DNA from: Eucalyptus grandis
Lineage: Eukaryota > Streptophyta > Magnoliopsida > Myrtales > Myrtaceae
DNA length: 64,000 nt
Reading direction: 5' to 3'
Assembly: GCF_016545825.1 (NCBI RefSeq)
Contig: NC_052618.1
Coordinates: 11,337,398-11,401,397 of the forward strand
Shown here: positions 34,648 through 46,100 of the stretch, piece after piece
Position numbering within the stretch: position 1 is the first letter of the stretch
Layout: every line of letters begins with the position of its first letter
Made by a program: the position numbers and the translations under genes
Notes under the pieces: model-generated
Databases searched by the model: none
What the model saw: only the letters and a program-made list of their open reading frames with translations
Told to the model about the DNA's origin: nothing

Positions 34648-35775
34648 CTGGTCCGCACTTGATCTGGCACTTGCGGTCGCACCACGCCATCAATGATGCA
34701 GCCCGCATTGAAGACCAGCTCTCTCGACCAAGAGGATCGGCCCGCATTCAAGCTCAATGAAACCGAGAAGCCATATCGACATCTTGAGTCCATCCCGAAG
34801 CTGGAAAGACACCTTGGGAGCCATAAAGACGTTATGCTTTTACTATTTCTCCTAGTTTTAATGCCCTGTCTTTATTTCTCCTAGTTTCAATGTTCTGTCT
34901 TTATTTCTTTGACTATATAAGCCATCCAATTTCTTGTAAAAGACGAACGATTTTTGATTAATGAAAAAACTTTGCTTTGAAGCAAGTCAACCTTGTTTTA
35001 ATGCTCTGTATTTATTTCTTTGACGATATAAGCCATCTAATTTCTTGTAGAAAACGAATGACTTTTAATTAATGAAAAAAAATTTGCTTTGAAGCAAGTA
35101 TCGTGAACCTTGTAGAGTTCATCCTTTTGAACCTAGAAAATTTTTCACTCCGTTCTTGAAGAGTCGGAGCTTTTGAAATGTGCACCCTTGAATTCGAGTT
35201 GCAGTCATCGATCTAGAAGAATCGGTGCCCCCTCAACTTCCTTGGAGGCCTAGAAGAGCAACCAACGGAGTTTCTATCTTTTCCTATTCCGTTCGTTATT
35301 TCCAACCTAATTTCGACCATCTTATTTCAAAAAACCCAAAACATAGAAATTTTAGATCCAGAAGTCTTTGTTTATTGGGCTTTGGAATCAGGTCGATCAT
35401 ACGATTGTTCTCCTAAGCTTGCGCAGTGCTGAAATTTCTGTTCGTCCTGTTTTCCCGTGTGTAAGTCACTCTCCCGATCCTACTGTTTGAGAAAGCCTAT
35501 CCTTGGCTTGCATCAATCAGCCTTGCTGCACAGTTCGCGAAAAAAGAAAATATGCCATTTACCGCTAAAATCCTTCGAGAATCCTTCTCAGATCCAACCA
35601 ACCGGTGAAGGGAAGCGAAAAGCTACTCACCGTTGGGCTGAACGCACGCGGTGGAGCAAGCATCGTTGCAATCCACGGCGGCGGACTCGATGGCGACGTC
35701 CATCCGTGAGAACACCGCGGTCAGGATCAGCACCGCCAGCAGCATCTCCTTAGTCTTCATCTTCATCGCCATCAT
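34648..35775 (-). pseudogene. Small secreted cysteine-rich peptide gene, partial
   Basis: Exon 1 (35,631-35,775) starts at one of several in-frame ATGs and encodes a signal peptide with the hydrophobic core MLLAVLILTAVFS, followed by a C-x3-C-x3-C motif (CNDACSTAC), then a GT donor (GTGAGT) at 35,629-35,630. About 900 bp downstream on the minus strand a short exon (34,648 to about 34,722) encodes a second C-x3-C-x3-C motif (CDRKCQIKC) and a GT donor. Six cysteines in two such motifs behind a signal peptide are the pattern of thionin-like or hairpinin-like defence peptides. The exon 2 acceptor is uncertain and I found no last exon. The intron holds an LTR-like tandem repeat. The gene is complete only in unit 2, if at all. 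Confidence 0.45.
34859..35100. repeat. 111-bp tandem repeat with TATA motifs
   Basis: 34,889-34,999 and 35,000-35,100 are similar copies starting AATG(T/C)TCTGT(C/A)TTTATTTC, each with GA(C/T)ATATAAGCCATC and a following TTTGCTTTGAAGCAAGT. A third, 28-bp partial copy starts at 34,859. The surrounding sequence to about 35,230 looks like an LTR remnant with a duplicated promoter region. Confidence 0.6.
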
Positions 35776-36002
35776 CCTCGTAGCTTTTCCTCGGTCTTTT
35801 TCAGTGGATGGAGAAGGGAGTGTCGAGAGGTTGGGGTGGACCTTTACAGAGGATCGATCCGCTGGAGTGACGATTTTGCCCGCGCCCCGTGCCGGAAACT
35901 ACGGGACTGCCATGCTAGTGGATGTGAAGCGAAGCCCCCGATGTTGAATCTGGATCCTCGAATGCACCGTTCGGATTGCGTGCGTCAGACACGTAGGCGG
36001 AG

Positions 36003-36110
36003 TCAAAGTTTGACCGTCCTCTACTAGAGCCGAGCTCGAGCCGAGTCTGAGCTTCGGCTGCAATCGTCGGCTAACCGAGTCAAGCTCGATGAGAGAGCTC
36101 TATTGACTTC
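36003..36110. repeat. GAGCTCG-rich repeat at the end of unit 2
   Basis: Shorter version of the block at 24,028, starting GGCGGAGTCAAAGTTTGACC. Noncoding. Confidence 0.4.
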
Positions 36111-36623
36111 ATCACACATCGATATTTATTATCGTAGGAGGCAGTTTGTATCGTTTCTTGTTACAATGATATCTTACAAGTTTGATCAAATTAAATGAAT
36201 CAAGAATTATATGATCAAGTCATGCTGAGCCATATTAGTTTTTTAATCGAGAGATGTTTGTATTGGGCGCATTTGGACAATAGATTAAGCTTGCTCTTGG
36301 ACCATCATTTATCACTTTCTAATTTTTCCTTTGTCAAAGAAAATGATACATAAAGGCTCTATACAAAATATTAGAAATCACCGCAACAAACCAAGCCCAT
36401 AAAATTGTAAAATTAAAATCCAAAAATCAAGGTTCATCATGAGAGCATGACCAGTATAAGTAAGTACGCACTCATCCTTCAAAAAGAGATTTGTGACTAT
36501 ATCTAAGCAAAACGATTGGTGGTTAATAACCGCATCACACATTATTATCATGTTAAACCGGTGACAAAAGCTAAGATGGTGTGAAGATTGTGACTAAGGG
36601 GGTGAATCTTTTAAGCAATTAAC

Positions 36624-37327
36624 TTAGGGTGCGCATGGTAAACTTCCCCAGCCCAAGAATTTCTATTATTCTCTTCCCCAGAATGTTTGATAACGGCAAG
36701 TTAGTTTTTTGTTCCTGGGAACAAAAAGTTAGCCCGGGAATGGTTTTGGAATAGAAATGAGAAGTAAAAAGAAGTTGCTTCTTGTTCCCAGGAACAAGTT
36801 TAAGAAATAAGTGAATTTTTTTTTTCTTTTATTCTTCTCTTGCTGACTGCCATTGACTGCCCTTGACCGCCGCCTGCCGTCACCCGCCGCCACCGCTGCC
36901 GCCGTTAACCGATCGCTGCCGCTGCCGGCCGCCGGTCGCTGCCGCCAACCGCCGCCATCGACCGCCGCCGCTGGTCGCCGCCACCGCCACACGTTGTCGC
37001 CGGCCGACCGCCGCCCGCCAACCGCCGCCGCCGATGGGTCGTGCGATGGCGATCGGTGGCGGCGATTGGTGGGCGGCGGTCGGCCGTGACAACGTGCGGC
37101 GGCGGCGGCGGTCTACCGGCAAAAATAAAAAAACAAATAAATATAAAAAGAAACTATTTTTTACCAAACGCATTTCTATTCTTTTTCTATTTCTAGAGTA
37201 AAAATTTTGTGTAGTTACAAAATGGGTTTTTTTACATAGAAATTGTTCCCCAGAATAGAAATAGAAAAGAACTATTTCTGAAAAAAAATTGTTCCCCAGC
37301 CAAGAAATGTTACCGTGCGCAGCCTTA
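36624..37327. mobile_element. PIF/Harbinger-like MITE, unit 3 flank
   Basis: 36,627-37,324 (698 bp), ends GGGTGCGCATGGTAA and GTTACCGTGCGCAGCC forming an inverted repeat, bordered by TTA on both sides. The empty site AACTTAGTGACTTG is at about 5,806 and a similar one at 24,727. Arms contain TTGTTCCCAGGAACAA-type words; the core is a GC-rich run of GCCGCC/CGGCGG with inverted symmetry. Confidence 0.88.
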
Positions 37328-37407
37328 GTGGCTTGATTAATCTTGGTAAGAAAACTGATGAAAAGTAACAAATTAGATCTATAAATATATTGAAATAGGT
37401 AGCTCGA

Positions 37408-37460
37408 AATATATATATACATACATACACACATGTATGTATGTATATATATGTATAAAA
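37408..37460. repeat. AT/CATA microsatellite
   Basis: Alternating ATATATAC, CATACATA and TATGTATG words forming an imperfect palindrome. It is absent at this length from the other units. Confidence 0.75.
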
Positions 37461-38130
37461 TGTGCTTTAATTTGTTGATGAGAGTTGTAACATGCTATTT
37501 ATGTTATGAGGTGGTGCAAATCGTTAATTATCTAACTTATTAGTTCGTCAAAACTACTAGAGATGAATGCATTATATTTTCTTTAAAACTTGGTTTGATT
37601 GGGTCATAAAATTTAAATGACTCCGAGACTATCACTCTTGATTGGTTTGCCCCTTTACTCTAAATTTGACATGCTTCTTATAAAAAAGGAGAGCTAACTA
37701 AAGTTACTCTTTTACATAGTTAGGTAGTTAGCCAATACATATAAAATTCTGAGTGAGGAAATCTTCCATACTTAGCTGGACCTATTTAAGACCATACTAA
37801 CGATCTTTGACAAATGCAATATGTTTTATGGACATAAAATTGGTCATACACATTATGCCATAAAGTAATGTATCACGTTGTATATCCATGGAAAGTAGCT
37901 AATAATTCCATGCTATAGCCAAATAATTATTAGGCAAACCCACATCCACAAAATACCTTACTGGTTTCACGGACCTAGTAAGATGGAAGAAGAGGCTGGC
38001 TGGACAGCCAAAGATGGATCCTATAAATATTTTCTCAATAGGGTTAAATAATCCACAATTGCATAGAAATGAAATATATTAATTTGAGATATAGAAGCAG
38101 TTACACGTAGAACTCAAGAATACCCTTTTA

Positions 38131-41100
38131 ATTGATGTCACGCCCGAACCCCAAGCGCGTGCCCATCCCTCTCTGGTTGATAATAATTTGCGACTTCTCA
38201 GGACGAGTCGCCGACCCTTTTTATTTTATTGCACATGCGGAAGCGAAAAGAAATCCCCTGACAGTAATCATCTCGGGATAGAAAAGCAGGACAATAGATT
38301 CACAAACAAACATGCTTTTATATATATATATATTGAGTCATGTACAAAGGTCTATGGCCCAAAATACTACAAAAGACTAGCCTTCCAAAAAGAAGCGGTC
38401 CTAACTGACCTACGCTTCCAATCACCTCCTCTCAGCTCCAGGCCCTCCACTCAATGACCCTGAAAATGTTGTCCCACAACGGGGTGAGATATCATCTCAA
38501 TGAGTCTAAGCTCTAAACCCCAATTAGGAGGGAAATATGCCAAGAAGCGTCCTAAGCACGCAATCACACAATCAATGAGACTTACCTCGTCTCAACTACA
38601 CCCTGCAGGTCAGCACAGTTCATATCACAAATCAGAGCATCACTCAAGCTCAATTAATTGGAACACAATACTCAATTTATCAAGCGTTCCTAGTTTTGAT
38701 CTCGGCATATAGCACGGCCTACTCTCAGTTCGGCGGTTTTCTGGCATTGCCAGGCTTCGTTTCACCCCATTGAGCATGGCACGTCTCTTTATCAGATGGC
38801 TTTCCCGAAGAAGCATAGGGTCCAGAATCAACTGCAACCGGCTTCCCGTTGTCCAAGGGGTATCCCAAATAGGGATAATGTCTAACTCAACAGCCCGGGA
38901 CGATTTCTCTCAACCATCACACAATCACTCAAATATGGCCCAAGGCACCGTGCATTACACTCAAATGCTTCAATTAAAATGGTGAGCCTGGCATTTTTCT
39001 TCGTATTAGAAATTCACATGAAATTACTTGTGTGTGGGTACACGGTCAACTTGACCCAGAAAAATTGATATTCTTCCTTTTTGAAATCCCACTATTTCAT
39101 ATAGTACAAAAAAAAAAAAAAAACTATTTTCGGTGCCAAAACTCGACACTTAGGATTTTCTGAATAAATATTGGAAATTCACAATTTTGGAATTAAATAC
39201 CAAAGATCCAATCGGCACTCGGTTTGCATAATTTAACACTCAATTGCAGAAATTAATCACACCATTGCAATCAGCACGAAATTCCGGTCACCGGCTATCT
39301 CGGCCTAATTTCCGGAAAAATAATTAATAATTATATAATTACTGAAATTAATTAAATAAATCAATTTAACTTCTAAAAATACTAACCTAGGCCAGAATCA
39401 TTAAATTAATAACAAATACGGACCCGAAAAATTCCCGAACCCTTCTAGATAAATAGTACAATTTATTTAGGCCTTAGCTAAATCATGCTAACCACCTAAC
39501 ATGCTCAATTCAATGATTACATTTAATTTAATCAACTAACCACATAATTCCTAATAAAATAAATCTAAACACCCCTTAAACGTTATTAGCCTACTAAGTA
39601 GAGTTTAGAGTATAAACTCACCGGTGTATCGCAAAAACCGATTCACCGCGACGAAGACTCAACGGCGGCCGAAATCTTAATTTTCGGCGATGTCGGCGAA
39701 CTCTTGGACCGGGCCTAAAACTTGGCCCAACAAATCTCAGCCCAAGTCTAAGATTTGCTTTTGAAATTGGACTGGGCTTGAGTTGCTTCGCGGACTTCAA
39801 TTAACTCGGGCTTGGAAAGGCTGAGTTGGGCTCAAATTCAAGTGGGCCTTAAGCTTGCAATGGAATTTGGCCTGAGCTTGAATCACTTGGGCTTTGCTGG
39901 GTTGAACAAAATGGGCTGATTTTTTATGGGCCTGACTTCGTTTGGACTTCAAATGGAAATGTGAAACTCGCTGGCTTGCGGCAGAATTCACGTGGGCTTG
40001 GACTTGAAGACACGATGGGCTGATACGGGCTGAAGAAATGAAGCTGGGCTTCGTGCGTTGTTGCTAATCCACGTGTGGGCTTCGCTGGCAGCTTCGGTTG
40101 GCGAGATGGAGATGCTGAGTCGGTGGTAGAAGACAAACGACCATGGAGCAGCAGGGTTTTGTCGCTGGCTTCGCGAGGACGAGACGAAGATGCTGTAAAG
40201 ATGGGCCTCCGGTTGGAGGCTTTGACCTCGTGCTGTCCAAGTAAGGACACGAAGAAGGTGGGGGTAGGCGCGCAGCTTGCGGAGTCCACAAATGTGCTGA
40301 GGTTGACCGGTTGGATGGAGATCTCAGTGCACTTGCTTCGTGGCAACTAATGGGGCAGGAAATGGAGCTGGATCCGTGAAGCGCGAGATGGATCCGAGGC
40401 AGGCGACGTCGTGGGCATGAAGCGCTGCGGGGACACCTCGGCGAGCGAAGACGTGCGGCAAGGAGTCAGCAAATTTTGAGGAGCTCGTTGGTTGACTGAG
40501 GGGATTTCGGTGGGATGAGTGGCCTCGGTGAAAAGAGTTGAAGAAGAAAAATGAAACACGAAATAGGAACAAAAGAAGTTGAGGCCGAATGAAGATAGGG
40601 ATTCGAAGAAGAGAGGGGGAGGCTTCAGAATTCAGTGGTATATATAAAAAAAATAGAAAGAAGCAGAAGCAAAAGAGATAAGAATGGAGAGGGGATCGCG
40701 GAGATGGGACCGGTGAAGCAAGCTTGTCCAAGAAGCTTGAACAAGAAAGGAAAATAGTCAACAAGCCTTAGCCCTTGCATTAATTACTTGTCCCCTAATT
40801 CTTTCTAGCCAAATAAATCCCACAATTATCCAAATTTTGCTGCAAAGGTTGCTGCTCTTCCATAATTCCGAATTTCATTCAAAAAGTCTCCAATTTCTTC
40901 ATGAAATTCCCCAATCTGACGTCCAATTTCAATAAAGAAAAAGCCCGTAAAACTTCTACAGGTGCCTCTCATCATAGAGCTCAACTTGTAAGCCCAAATT
41001 TCCTTCAAATGAGTCTATCTGAATTTCCGTTAATTTTCCGTAACGTCCGATTCGATTTTCTGTAAAAATCTCGGAATCTCTGAAAAATCTTCGGAGAATG

Positions 41101-41680
41101 AGTCGACGTTCCTAAAATAGGTCGTGACACCACAGAACTTTCAATTTCTGAAATCGGGTTCAAATTCGTCGTTTCCGGCGCGCTTTTAGCGTCACCTAGT
41201 CTACCGGGTAACTTTTAGGAATTTTTGGTGCAATTGACCCGTGATCGATTTATCTCGAGTCACAATGTACATCTTTAACACATTGACGACTCTCAATTGT
41301 CGTGAAAATCTCAAGGTTTTAAATATGAACACAGGGTACCCAAAACGATAGAAAATCAATTTAGTGCCGATCAATGAGAATTTTGCAATCAGGTGGAATC
41401 ACCCACATTTTGATCACCTATCTCACTCGAATCGACCTATCTCTGATCTCCGATTAATTTTTAATTGTGCCGTAATGACCCTTGCAAATTAGCACGGTCG
41501 AGCAGTTGATTCCTGGTCGAATTCTCAAGTCTTTTGCGTTAAAATCCCTTAATAATTTTCCCAGATAGTCTAGTTATCTCTTGAGTGATCGGTTCAGAGA
41601 ATAGCACTATAGATGCATCGACGAAAGGCCCGATTTATTCGATTGAAATCAGATTTGAAAAATCAAGATGTCACAATTGA
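38131..41680 (-). mobile_element. Long solo LTR (3,540 bp)
   Basis: 38,136-41,675 has TGTCACGCCCGAACCCC at one end and AAGATGTCACA at the other, TG...CA, and ATTGA on both sides (38,131-38,135 and 41,676-41,680). Units 1, 2 and 4 show the uninterrupted target (TTTAATTGAGATTTATG, near 6,590). A TATATATA box on the minus strand near 40,640 gives the orientation. No gag or pol domain lies inside; the longest frames are chance. The size and end sequences suggest a Ty3/gypsy LTR, but the lineage is a guess. Confidence 0.8.
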
Positions 41681-41781
41681 GATTCACGAAAAAGATTATA
41701 ACATTGTAGTTGAATTAATCATGCAAAAGGGAATTGCAAGACTTGGTACCTTACACCCTTTGCATTCTATAACGTATAGAC

Positions 41782-42989
41782 AATGGGTGTGTTTGGAAAG
41801 GCTTTTGGGAAAGTTTTGAAGAAATGCAAAGGCTGTTGAGTGAAAGGTGTTTTCCAAAATGCAAATTGTGTTTGATAAATTGTATTATAAAAGTCATTTG
41901 TGAAATACTTTTGAGTGTAATAGTGTTTGGAAAAAAGAAGAGTTGGCTGGCCAAGAACTAGTAGTCGCCGGCGAGGAGCAAGAGGTTCGACGAAGGGCGG
42001 GTGGTTCAATGCAGGTCGTTCGGCAAGGGTCGCGGTGACCAAGTTTGCGACCAGATGGGTCATGCAAAGGTCGCGACTTCCACGGAGGTTGCCTGAAGGT
42101 CACGGCCAGTGACCCATCTGGTTGTAGCGCGAAGGTTGCAACCTTTGCGGTGGTTGCTTGAAGGTCACGACCAGTGACTCATCTGGATCTACAAGGTCGC
42201 AACCTTTGCGACCTCCATTGAGGTCATGACCGGCGACCAAATTTGCGTCTAGCGACCCATCGTGGAGCAGTCGCGAAGGTCACGGCCAGCGACCACATCT
42301 AGTTGCGACCAAATCTGCGACTAGATGGGTCGCGTGAAGGTCACAACCTTCGCGGAGGTCGCCTGAAGGTCACGGCTAGCGACTAGAATTACATCCTGAC
42401 CTCCACGGAGGTTGCCTGAAGGTCGCGGCTGATAACCCATTTGGTTGTAGCGTGAAGGTTGCGGCCGACGACCAGATCTACAACCAAATGGGTCGCGTGA
42501 AGGTCACGACCGGCGACCACATCTAGTTGCGACCAGATCTGCAACCAGATGGGTCGCACGAAGGTTGCGACCTTAGCGGAGGTCGCCTGAAGGTCACGCT
42601 CGGTGACCACATTTGGTCGCGACCTCCGTAGCAACCTCTCGATCGGAGGTCGTGGCGTGGCGGGCGCGACGGTCGCCGGCAATTGCCTGCTCTTCATTGA
42701 CAACCCCTCACGAAGAAGAAGATGAATAGTCAGGGCAAAATTGAAAAAACGAAAAACCAACGAGGACAATTTGGGAAGAAATTTTTTTTTTATTTAGCCC
42801 CTCAACTCAGCATGCCGAGAAGGCTAAAAGCCCAAGACAGCCCCCCGCTTGCCTTGGGCTTTCAGCCTTGTGAAGGCTAGCATTCCGCAAATGGGGTTTG
42901 AAGAAATTTTATCAAATACCCATAAATTAGCCAAAGGAGCTTTGGGTGTTCAAAGTGGCTTCTAAATGCCACTCCCAAATGCACCCAAT
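41782..42989. mobile_element. Nonautonomous DNA element with GGTCGCGACC repeats
   Basis: 41,785-42,986 (1,202 bp), ends GGGTGTGTTTGG and CCAAATGCACCC forming an inverted repeat, bordered by AAT on both sides. The empty site GACAATGTCTGACTATTT is in unit 1 near 6,694. The inner part (about 41,990-42,650) is built of imperfect repeats of GAAGGTCACGGCCAGCGACC and GGTCGCGACC words in both directions. No transposase. The ends fit PIF/Harbinger-type MITEs. Confidence 0.75.
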
Positions 42990-43121
42990 GTCTGGCTATT
43001 TACCAAAATGCCCACTTTTGGACAAAATGAAGTTACCCCCTTTTTTGCACGTCTACATGCTTGCTTGTATTTGGGACAATTGCACATCGTACGATTATAC
43101 AAGGTCATTTGCTCGTTCAAC

Positions 43122-46100
43122 TTAATCTTCTCCTTCCCTTCTTTTCTCTTCGAGACTTTCTTTCATCACTTTGCTCTCCTTTTGCGATGGCTCTCGAACA
43201 TCGTCACCTTCCCTAACATCATTCTCATCAAGAGAGGCGACAACGATCTCGATGGAATTAGACTTACTGGGACGGCTCAATGGCACTAATCGATTCGCCT
43301 TCTTGTCCTCCTTTTTGCCCCACAGCACCGCATAGAGGCTGAGTATTATGAGCCCTGAACCTAGAATGCTGCCATAGAAATGGATTGAGAATTTCAGATA
43401 TCTTGTGTCAAATTATTCGCAGAGTTCAAATGCTTTTAAAATATGTGTATATCTATCAATATATATACCTTCCCATATGCAATTTTTCATCCAACACCAT
43501 AGACCCCGCCAAGGCCACGGTCACCAGCATCAAAGGATTGAAAACCGACACGAACACCGGTCCTCTCATCCGTACGCACCAAATGATTAGAGTATAGCAT
43601 AAACCGGAAGCGACTATCCCCTACAACACCACAGGTGAGGATCAGTCGACCACACGTAATCGGGTAATTCAACGGTCTACATTGAGCCCTAATGAATTTG
43701 CACAACATTGGGAAGTAAGGGTTTGTAGTGGGTACCGAGTATGATACGGTGAGGAGCCTGACGTTCCATCCAAGCTTCCACTGGCTCCAATCTCCCTCTC
43801 GGCACAGTGTGTAAACCGCCTCTTGGATTGACCCCATGAAGGTCATCAACGCCGTGCTTGTGTATTGGTATGGGAAACCTTCAATCATCTTCGCCTGTCC
43901 AACAAATCATTTTGCATTACTATTTCTTGTTACAACAAATAGCAATTAGCAACATGTAAGGGCGCGTTTAGTAACGATTTTGTTCTCGGGAGTAGATACT
44001 GATCAGAAATGATTTTTTTTATATTCTATTCTAGAGAACAGATTTTTAGCATTTTAAACCGTTTGGTAATCTGTCCAAAATTTCTGATTCTGGAATAGAA
44101 TTGTGTTGGTACAATGTTCATCGATTCTTTCCAAATCAATTTTTTTTAATTTTTAAATAATTTTTTACTTTTTTTCCTTTTTTTTATTATTCTTTTCTTT
44201 TTTGACTTTTTTTCTCCTATTCTTCTTCTTCTTCTTGTGGCCTCGGTGACCTCATTGGTCTTGCGTCGCGAGGCGGGCCATCGGGCAAGGCTAGGCGTAG
44301 CGAGGTTTGCCCATCTTTGGTGGGCCTTGCCAGGGTTGGGCGAGGCCTGCCTGGCCACCGATGAGCTCGTCGGACTAGCGGACGGCGACCGGCAGCGGCG
44401 GACGGTGGTGGACGGCGGTTGCAAGATGGCGGAAGGGAAGAAGAAGAGTTGATTTTGATTCTCAAATTTGTTCTCGGAATAAAAATTAACTTTTTTTTAC
44501 TTTTTTATTCTTGATTCTACTTCAAATTTGTTCCCGGAACAAATTTGTTCTCGGGACCAAAAATTTTACTAAACGCGATTCTGTTCCAAAACTACTCTTG
44601 GGAATAAAAAATCAGAATTTGGTACTGTTTGGCATGTTACCAAACAACCCTAACTGACCATATTTTCTCATTCTAAGAACGTTTTGATTAGTTGTCCCAA
44701 GTAGTTACCATCTATTATGTCACATTAGCCTCTTGCGAAGGGTAATCAAAAGTATCCATTTGAAATCATTGGTGTAGGCAAAACGACCCTGTCCATTAGC
44801 ATTGGGCAAGGCTTGGCTCTACTCATAAGATGGTAGGTGTGACTTTTATGGTTGCTTTGGGTGTGCGACGTTAGGATTCAAATTAACAAGCTGTGCATCC
44901 AAGTTGAGCGCACTTAAACCATTTGGGCTCGTTTGTTTGTGTTTCTTTTTTTTTGTTTTTGAACACTTTTTCTGTTTTTTTTGTTCCTGGGAACAAAAGG
45001 AGCAAAACGCGTTTGGAGTGCGTTTACTGTTCATTTTTTGTTCCCATGAACAAAAAAGAAACAGAAATAAGAAACAACAAATTTGTGTTTCTTATTTCAA
45101 ACACATTAGAGGAACACTTTTCTATTTTCTCCTTCTTTTTCTTCTTATTTTCTTCTTCTTTTTTTCTTTTGCCGGTCGCCGGCCTCGCCATGGCCGGCGG
45201 CCTCGCCTAGCCACGGCGAGGCTCGCCGTAGCCGGGCGAGGGTCGGCCTCACGGCCGGGCGGGCGAGCTCGATCTCGCCCAGGATTCGGCGAGGCCGAGC
45301 TCGCCCGGCGGCCGGCGAGGCTTGGCCTCGCCGGGGGCCGGCGAGCCTCGGCGTGGCCGGGCGAGGCCACCAGCCCTCGTCGGCCGGTCGCCGGCCATGG
45401 CGAGGGCCGCGACCGGCCAAAAGAAGAAAAAAAAAAAAAAAAAAGAAAAAAGAAAAAAGGAAAAATAAGAAAAAAATAGAAAAAATAAAAGAAATAAAAA
45501 ATTATACAAAATTACCAAACGTGTTTCTGTTTATTTTTTATTCCCGGAACAAGTTTACCAAACACGTTTTTGTTCAAAAATTGTTCCCAGGAACAAAACA
45601 CTTTTTTCTATTTCTTTCCCTAGAACAATTTTTAAACGAACGCAAACAAATGCGCCATTGATCACTCCGGTCCCTTAGAGGCTCATTAGGTCTTGTGGGT
45701 TGAACTCTTTGGTATCTAGATAAATCTCAGCCATCGAGAAGAATCTCATTTTTATAAATGTTTTTATAAAAGAACCTTGACTAGGCAAAGGTGAATCACG
45801 CTAGAAAGATCTCCACACAGTGAAACGAAGCAAAATCCAAAGGAACGTGGAGATGTATCGAGAAGAAAAGGCAAAGACCCACCTGGATGATCAACCACGC
45901 AGCGTAGCAGAAGCAGCTTGCCACGGCCAAGAGCGATCCCAGGAGAAGATCGCTCGAGCCCACCTGGCCCCGCGGGGTCCCCGCCACGTGGCGCAACAGG
46001 TTCACGTGCGTTGACCAGAGGTTGACTTCCGCGCCCTTGTAGAACGTGAGCAGCATTGCCCCACCGATCCCCATTAATGTTCCCGCCGCCTTTGCCTTTC

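Noticed and set aside
36853..37434. Open frames of Ala/Arg/Pro-rich proteins
   Set aside because: Same reason: GCCGCC repeats in a MITE core, with no known domain.
39618..40764. Several open frames of 60-146 codons
   Set aside because: They lie inside the long solo LTR, overlap each other and have no family motifs.
44904..45479. Long open frames through GC-rich DNA on both strands
   Set aside because: They run through the palindromic core of a MITE and are made of Arg, Gly, Ala and Pro; open frames on both strands are expected from GC-rich triplet-like repeats.
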